Assembly (NCBI GenBank): GCA_026995955.1
Contig: JALWNJ010000243.1
Span: 4,259 to 14,409, forward strand
Direction of reading: 5' to 3'
Source of the DNA: Gammaproteobacteria bacterium
GTDB lineage: Bacteria > Pseudomonadota > Gammaproteobacteria > J044
DNA length: 10,151 nucleotides
The notes below the pieces were generated by a model. It searched no databases. It saw nothing but the letters and a program-made list of their open reading frames with translations, and had not been told where the DNA came from. This document shows positions 5,455 through 10,151 of this stretch, piece by piece. The position numbers and the translations under genes are program-made. Numbering within the stretch: position 1 is the stretch's first letter; each line of letters opens with the position of its first letter.

Positions 5455-7340
5455 TGTCGTCCGCGGGGCGCATCGGTGGCATGCTGCTGGCAGCCCTGTG
5501 CTGCCTGCCGGCGCTGCCTGTGGCCGGCGAGTCTGCAAAGGCACCGGCTGAATCTGCGGCCCGGGTCGCCAATCTGTTCTATGGCGATGCCCTGTTTCAC
5601 TACTATCAGAACGACCCTTTCGGCACCATCGTCCGCATCCTTGCCTATGACAGCCAGGATCGCCTGGGCAGCGACCGGGCCGAGGCGCGGCTGCTGCTGG
5701 CCGGCACACGACTGGCCTGGGGACAGACAGCCGCCGCCGAGGCCGATTTCCGTCGCCTGCTGGATGCACACGCCCTCGACCGTGTGCGCAACCGTGCCTG
5801 GTTCCAGCTGGCCCGTATCGCCTATGCGCGGGACGAATTCCCGCGTGTGCTCCAGTCCCTTGCACACATCAATGCCGGTTGGGGCACAAGCGAGCAGCAG
5901 GGCGAACGACGGCTCCTGAAGGCCCTGGCCCTGCTCAAGTCCGGCAAGCTCGAACCGGCCAGGGAAACGCTGGCTCGGCATGGCGGGGCTTCGCTGATGC
6001 AGCACTACCTGTCCTACAACCTGGGGGTGCTCCTTGCCCGCAGTGGTCGGCTGGAGGAAGCGGTACAGGCCTGGGACGAAGCGGCGTTCGAGACACCGCG
6101 CGATGCCGAGCAGGCTGCACTGGACGACCTGGTGAACAGCGTTGCCGGCCATGCCCTGCTGCGTGCCGGCCGGGATCGTGCGGCGGCAACCCGTCTTGCG
6201 CGTGTGCGTGTGCAGGGACCCTATTCCGACAAGGCCCTGCTGAGCTACGGACTGGCCCTGTTCCGCCAGGATCGGCTGGAGGAAGCCATTGGCGTCTGGC
6301 AGACACTGGTGGCGCGTGACCGTGTCTCGCCCGCGGTTCTGGAGGCGCGACTGGCCATACCCCATGCCCTGGCCCGACTGGGCGCCCTGGGTCAGGCTGC
6401 CGAGGCCTATCAGGCGGCCATTGCCCACTTCGACCAGAGGGAGCGCCAGTTGACCGCTCTGCTGCGGAAAACCGACCAGGATGCCGAATTGCAGGGCTTG
6501 CTGAAGGCGCTGGCAGCGGGACAGGGGGAGGAAGGCGCAAGGGTTTATGCGCCCTGGCTGTACGATCTGTTCGCGGGCAATCTTTTTCAGGAGACCCTGC
6601 GCAATTATCGCGATCTGCAGATGTTGCGGCGGCAGTTGTTGCGCTGGCGGGATGCCGTGGAACCATTCCGTCTGATGCTGGCGGAGCGCAGGGCACGCTT
6701 CGAGTCCGTGTTGCCCCGTCTGCAGGCGTTTCGGCATCAGGCAGAAACGGGGCCCCTCGGGGCGCAGCTGTCGGCACTGCAGGACGAGCTCGATCGGGCA
6801 CGGCATGAGGATGACGGGGCGGCGTTTGCCGATGCCGACACGCGTCGCCGGTTGCAGCGTCTGGCATCCATCCGCAGCCGTATTGCCCGCCTCCCCGAAG
6901 GTCCGCAACGCGAGGCCCTGGCGCGTAAGGCCCGGGTGCTGGATGGCCTGATCCACTGGGAATTGCAGCAGGCCCTGCCACGGCGGGCCTGGTCGATCGA
7001 GAAATCGCTGCGTCAGGTCCGTGGCGATCTGCGTGGGCTCGAACACGGGCTTTCCGGGGTAGATGCGCTTGTAAAACGGGCTCGGGCGGGCTTCGAGGGT
7101 TTTGCCCGGCGCATCGAAAGGGTGGAACAACGCATTCCGGCGCAGCTGCGCGCCGTCGAATCCCTGCTGGAAGCGCATGAGCAGGTATTGCGCCGGGAGA
7201 TGCAGCGTCGTCTCCTTGCCCAGCTGCAGCGCCTCGCCCTGTATCGTACCCAGGCCCGCTATGCCCTGGCGCGGTTGCACGACAAGGCAGTGAGCGAAAC
7301 GGACGATACGCCCGCCGCCCTGCGGGAGGAGGCCAGATGA
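5454..7340 (+). CDS. Exported TPR protein with C-terminal coiled-coil region
   Basis: 628 residues from the ATG at 5454, whose A is the last base of the upstream stop (TGATG). An in-frame GTG at 5445 would add three residues and an ATG at 5481 would remove nine; the choice does not alter the signal peptide core (LLAALCCLPALPVAG). Residues about 40-330 are helical repeats with TPR character, such as AAAEADFRRLLDAHA, YNLGVLLARSGRLEEAVQAW (188-207) and YGLALFRQDRLEEAIGVW (265-282). From about 385 to 612 the protein is long charged helices rich in Arg, Leu and Glu (LRRQLLRWRD, RRRLQRLASIRSRIARL, ESLLEAHEQVLRREMQRRLL), probably coiled coil. There is no lipobox, so it should be soluble periplasmic. 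Its stop overlaps the start of the next TPR gene by four bases (ATGA). The likely role is a periplasmic scaffold. A relation to Glt/Nfs TPR proteins is suggested by context, not shown by sequence. Confidence 0.84.
   Translation: MSSAGRIGGMLLAALCCLPALPVAGESAKAPAESAARVANLFYGDALFHYYQNDPFGTIVRILAYDSQDRLGSDRAEARLLLAGTRLAWGQTAAAEADFRRLLDAHALDRVRNRAWFQLARIAYARDEFPRVLQSLAHINAGWGTSEQQGERRLLKALALLKSGKLEPARETLARHGGASLMQHYLSYNLGVLLARSGRLEEAVQAWDEAAFETPRDAEQAALDDLVNSVAGHALLRAGRDRAAATRLARVRVQGPYSDKALLSYGLALFRQDRLEEAIGVWQTLVARDRVSPAVLEARLAIPHALARLGALGQAAEAYQAAIAHFDQRERQLTALLRKTDQDAELQGLLKALAAGQGEEGARVYAPWLYDLFAGNLFQETLRNYRDLQMLRRQLLRWRDAVEPFRLMLAERRARFESVLPRLQAFRHQAETGPLGAQLSALQDELDRARHEDDGAAFADADTRRRLQRLASIRSRIARLPEGPQREALARKARVLDGLIHWELQQALPRRAWSIEKSLRQVRGDLRGLEHGLSGVDALVKRARAGFEGFARRIERVEQRIPAQLRAVESLLEAHEQVLRREMQRRLLAQLQRLALYRTQARYALARLHDKAVSETDDTPAALREEAR
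7324..7332 (+). promoter_or_regulatory. Shine-Dalgarno GGGAGGAGG for the large TPR lipoprotein
   Basis: GGGAGGAGG lies inside the end of the upstream TPR gene, four bases before ATG 7337 and seven before ATG 7340. The adjacent ATGATG means either codon could start the protein, changing its length by one residue. Confidence 0.6.
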
Positions 7341-10114
7341 TGCGGCCTTTGTTTGTATCGGTGTTTCTGCTGGCGTTGGTCGCTTGCAGTCATCGCTACG
7401 ATCCCGGGCCGCGCATCGCCGACCTCGTGGTTACGCCGGACATCGACCGCGAGAAACCCCTGGACGCGGATACCGTGGCCGCCATCCAGCGCTATCAGGA
7501 CTACCTCGCCACCAATGATCGTTCCGACAACCGTGCCGAAGCCCTGCGTCGCGTCGCGGACCTCGAGCTCAGGTTTCTGTCCGAGCGCGAGGCCGGGCTG
7601 GCCGAGGGGCAGGCACCCGCGGGGGAGGTCAGCGCAGAACAGGTGGCTCGGCTCTACCGCAAGGTACTGGAGGCGTATCCGGATTTTGCCCGCAACGATC
7701 AGGTGATGTACCAGCTTGCCCATGCCCGCGACATGGCCGGCGACAGCGAGGCGACGCTAGCGGTGCTCGACGAGATCGTGCGGCGCTTTCCGGATTCGCG
7801 TCATCTCGACGAGGTCCATTTTCGGCGTGGCGAAATCCATTTCGTGGCCCGGCGTTATGCCGAGGCGGAACGCGCCTATGGTTGGGTCCTGGCCCTGGGC
7901 GCGAAATCTCCTTTCTATGCCCATGCCCGATACAAGCGCGGCTGGAGTCGGTTCAAGCTGCTCGATTATCCTGGTGCGCTGACCGATTTCGACCGTCTGA
8001 TTCTGGAGCATTTCGCTTCCGACGGCGAGTTCGATCTGCGTGCCCTGTCGCGGGCCGATCGCGAAATGGCCGAGGACACCCTGCGGGTGATGGCCCTGTC
8101 GTTCAGCTACAGCGGTGGGCGCAAGCCGCTGGTGCAGTTCTTCGCCACGCATCCGCAGCGGGGCTACGAGGATCGGCTCTATGCCGTGCTCGGGAAGTGG
8201 TATCTCGACAAGGAGCGCTACACCGAGGCAGCCGAGACCTTTGCCCAGTATGCCGACCTGCATCCCCTGGACAGTCGCGCACCGGCCTTCGATAGCCAGG
8301 CCATCGAGGCGTATCAGGCGGGGGGCTTTCCGAGCCAGGTGCTCAGGGCCAAGCAGGACTTCGTCGAGGCCTACCGGCTCGATGGCCCTTACTGGCAGGC
8401 GCGTGATCCGCAACGGTCGACGCAGGTCATTGCCCTGCTCAAGCGTCACATGACCGATCTTGCCCGCCATTTCCATGCCCTGGCCCAGAAGGGCGGGGAG
8501 GATGCGGACTACGCCGCAGCGGTCCATTGGTACCAGCGTTTCCTGGCGTCCTTTCCCGATGCGCCGGAAAGCCCGGAAATGCGCTACAGGCTGGGTGAAC
8601 TCCATTACGATCATGGGCAACGCGCGAAGGCCGTTGCCGAATGGGAGCGGGTGGCCTATGCATCGGGTGAAAACGCGCTGGCGGCGAGGGCGGGTTACAG
8701 TGCCCTGCGGGTGCTGACCGAGCTGGTGACACAGAGCAGCGGCACGGATCAGGCCCAGTGGCGTGACTGCCGCATCGAGAGCGCCCTGCGTTTCGTGCGT
8801 GCCTTTCCGCAACACGAGGGGCGGGCAGCTGCCTGGGTCACGGCGGCGCGCGAACTGCTGGCGCGAGGTCGTGCGGCGGAGGCAGTCCGCGAGGCGCGAG
8901 GCGTCATCGAGACTTACCCCGAACTGGCCCCCGAACTGAAGAAATCGGCACTGCTGACACTGGCACACGGGAGTTTCGACATCGGAGACCATGCCACGGC
9001 CGAGCGGGCCTATGAGCGGCTGCTCGCCGCCGCCACCCTCTCTTCCGGGGAGCGCAAGGCCTTGCGTGACCGACTGGCGGCGGCCATCTACAAGCAGGGT
9101 GAAGCAGCGCTCGGACAGGGTGACAGCGCGGCGGCCGCCGCGCTGTTCGTGCGGGCCGCCGAGCGCGTGCCCGAGAGTGCCATCGCCGCCACGGCAGAGT
9201 TCGATGCCGCCGCGCTGTACATCGGGCTGCGCGACTGGGACCGAGCCGGCCGGGTGCTGGAATCCTTCCGCCGACGGCATCCGGACAGCCCCTTGGCCAC
9301 GGAGGCCAGGAAGAAACTGGCCGTTGTGTATCTGGAACAGGGGCGTCTGCCCGAGGCCGCTGCGCTGTTCTCGGCGCTTTCGGCGACTGCGTCCGATCCC
9401 GCCTATCGTCGGGCCGTGACCCTGCAGGCAGCGGAACTCTATGTCCGTAGCGGGAATCTGCCCAGGGCCAATGCCCTGCTGGCGCGGTTCGTAAAGGAGA
9501 ATCCCAGCCCGACGGAGCCGGCCGTGGAGGCCATGCAGCAGCTGGCAGACAACCACCGCAAGCTCGGCAACGGGAATGCACGCCGCAAGTGGCTGAGGCG
9601 CATCATCGCGGCCGATGCCGCTGGTGGCACGGCCCGCACGCGGCAGCTGGCCGCGCGGGCCAGTCTTGAGCTGGCCGAGGCCGGTCTGCCCGCCTACCGG
9701 GCGATTCGTCTGGTGCGACCGCTCAAGCGCAATCTGAAACGCAAGAAGGCTGCGCTCGAGCGCCTGCTCAAGGCGTTCGGCAAGGCGGCAGACTATGGCA
9801 TTGCCGAAGTGACCACTGCTGCCACCTATCGCGTGGCTGAGCTGTATCACGACTTCGGCAAGGCGCTGATGGCCTCCGAACGGCCACGCGGCCTCGATGA
9901 AGAGGCGCTGGAGGAATACGAGCTGATGCTGGAGGAGGAGGCCATTCCATTCGAGGAAAAGGCCATCGAAACGCACGAAATCAATGCCGCTCGCGTGACC
10001 GACGGTATCTACGACGACTGGGTCAGGCGCAGCATGAAACAGCTGGCCGAACTGCTGCCGGCCCGCTATGGCAAGGAGGAACGGGTTCATGCCGTGCTCG
10101 AGCATGTGGAGTAG
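7337..10114 (+). CDS. Large TPR lipoprotein, GltD/NfsD-like
   Basis: 925 residues. The signal peptide ends in the lipobox LVAC with the lipidated Cys at residue 17 and Ser at +2, so outer-membrane sorting is predicted. Most of the chain is TPR-type helical repeat. Clear units include residues 102-151, YKRGWSRFKLLDYPGALTDF (199-218), LGKWYLDKERYTEAAETFAQ (285-304), YRLGELHYDHGQRAKAVAEW (417-436), the 550-660 region and VVYLEQGRLPEAAALFSAL (663-681). Residues 795-812 are very basic (RPLKRNLKRKKAALERL). A distinctive acidic C-terminal block follows (858-913, bases 9908-10075) with LEEEAIPFEEKAIETHEIN, DGIYDDWVRRSM and LLPARYGK. From memory, similar endings occur in large TPR proteins of Glt/Nfs-like clusters. 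It may span from the outer membrane into the periplasm as a scaffold for motor or barrel proteins. The coding frame overlaps both neighbours. TPR and lipoprotein calls are sure; the GltD/NfsD link is tentative. Confidence 0.88.
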   Translation: MMRPLFVSVFLLALVACSHRYDPGPRIADLVVTPDIDREKPLDADTVAAIQRYQDYLATNDRSDNRAEALRRVADLELRFLSEREAGLAEGQAPAGEVSAEQVARLYRKVLEAYPDFARNDQVMYQLAHARDMAGDSEATLAVLDEIVRRFPDSRHLDEVHFRRGEIHFVARRYAEAERAYGWVLALGAKSPFYAHARYKRGWSRFKLLDYPGALTDFDRLILEHFASDGEFDLRALSRADREMAEDTLRVMALSFSYSGGRKPLVQFFATHPQRGYEDRLYAVLGKWYLDKERYTEAAETFAQYADLHPLDSRAPAFDSQAIEAYQAGGFPSQVLRAKQDFVEAYRLDGPYWQARDPQRSTQVIALLKRHMTDLARHFHALAQKGGEDADYAAAVHWYQRFLASFPDAPESPEMRYRLGELHYDHGQRAKAVAEWERVAYASGENALAARAGYSALRVLTELVTQSSGTDQAQWRDCRIESALRFVRAFPQHEGRAAAWVTAARELLARGRAAEAVREARGVIETYPELAPELKKSALLTLAHGSFDIGDHATAERAYERLLAAATLSSGERKALRDRLAAAIYKQGEAALGQGDSAAAAALFVRAAERVPESAIAATAEFDAAALYIGLRDWDRAGRVLESFRRRHPDSPLATEARKKLAVVYLEQGRLPEAAALFSALSATASDPAYRRAVTLQAAELYVRSGNLPRANALLARFVKENPSPTEPAVEAMQQLADNHRKLGNGNARRKWLRRIIAADAAGGTARTRQLAARASLELAEAGLPAYRAIRLVRPLKRNLKRKKAALERLLKAFGKAADYGIAEVTTAATYRVAELYHDFGKALMASERPRGLDEEALEEYELMLEEEAIPFEEKAIETHEINAARVTDGIYDDWVRRSMKQLAELLPARYGKEERVHAVLEHVE
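10073..10079 (+). promoter_or_regulatory. Shine-Dalgarno AAGGAGG of the last, partial gene
   Basis: AAGGAGG, the closest match to the ideal anti-16S sequence in the window, lies nine bases before ATG 10089, inside the TPR lipoprotein gene. It argues that a new gene starts before the upstream stop, and favours 10089 over the in-frame ATG at 10104. Confidence 0.65.
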
Positions 10115-10151
10115 GGGGCTGCTGGCCGGGGTCGCGCTGCTGCTCGCCGCC
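10089..10151 (+). CDS. Start of a further exported protein, 3'-truncated
   Basis: Only 21 residues are visible, MPCSSMWSRGLLAGVALLLAA, running off the window end. They read as a signal peptide with one arginine and a hydrophobic core (LLAGVALLLAA); whether a lipobox follows cannot be seen. The ATG is supported by AAGGAGG nine bases upstream, and the gene overlaps the end of the large TPR gene by 26 bases in another frame. By context it should be another envelope component, plausibly a further TPR or lipoprotein of the same machine, but nothing of the mature protein is present to test this. Confidence 0.65.
   Translation, partial: MPCSSMWSRGLLAGVALLLAA

Noticed and set aside
5382..7280. 632-residue open frame on the minus strand
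   Set aside because: It is a shadow of the 628-residue TPR protein, with low-complexity Gln/Gly/Leu text and no recognisable motif.
7757..10105. 782-residue open frame on the minus strand opposite the large TPR gene
   Set aside because: It lies antisense to a well-supported TPR lipoprotein. Long antisense frames are common opposite GC-rich genes, and its translation shows no domain or signal peptide.
1..10151. Promoters, terminators, RNA genes, CRISPR arrays, insertion sequences or direct repeats
   Set aside because: Gaps between genes are at most 17 bases, no hairpin followed by a T run was seen at any junction, and no repeated spacing, tRNA-like or transposase signal was found by eye.
1..10151. 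A gliding motility locus
   Set aside because: Barrel and TPR similarity does not prove motility. No motor or Ras-like MglA gene is in the window, and related machines serve other roles, such as spore-coat assembly.

Overview
The window is a single, gene-dense stretch of plus-strand coding DNA: eleven genes, of which the first lacks its 5' end and the last lacks its 3' end. Base composition is GC-rich with strongly GC-biased third positions. The gaps between genes are 2 to 17 bases or are short overlaps. This layout, the signal peptides and lipoboxes, and the family make-up (DUF4266, DUF3570, a Myxococcus-plus type outer-membrane barrel) point to a Gram-negative proteobacterium. A GC-rich gammaproteobacterium is my best guess, but the sequence alone does not prove it. 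Every complete gene product carries an export signal, and no cytoplasmic enzyme or regulator is encoded, so this is an envelope-building operon.

Layout. (1) 1-1166: C-terminal part of a large diheme c-type cytochrome of the HzsA-related kind, with two CXXCH motifs and an EF-hand-like loop. (2) 1184-1705: a lipoprotein with a CX4CH haem-like motif. (3) 1715-2461: a secreted SH3b domain fused to a probable outer-membrane barrel. (4) 2473-3123: an outer-membrane beta-barrel of the TIGR04565-like (OMP_myx_plus) kind. (5) 3140-3619: a periplasmic TlpA-like thioredoxin with WCGPC. (6) 3616-3834: a DUF4266 mini-lipoprotein ending in GGGCGCN. (7) 3821-4942: a DUF3570 outer-membrane barrel. (8) 4945-5454: an unrecognised exported protein with a short coiled coil and a beta-rich body. 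(9) 5454-7340: an exported TPR protein with a coiled-coil tail. (10) 7337-10114: a 925-residue TPR lipoprotein with a conserved-looking acidic C-terminal block. (11) from 10089: the signal peptide of another exported protein.

How the genes may work together. Barrels, outer-membrane lipoproteins and very long TPR proteins in tandem recall the trans-envelope Glt (gliding) and Nfs (spore coat) machines of Myxococcus, whose relatives are known in some gammaproteobacteria. Here that set sits in one apparent transcription unit with two c-type cytochromes and with the TlpA/DUF4266/DUF3570 trio. My inference is a trans-envelope assembly with a redox module at or near the outer membrane. The energising TolQ/TolR-type motor and any AgmX/PglI-type protein are not in the window and would be expected nearby. 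No RNA genes, mobile elements, CRISPR arrays, repeats, promoters or terminators were found, and no stretch over 20 bases is without a gene.
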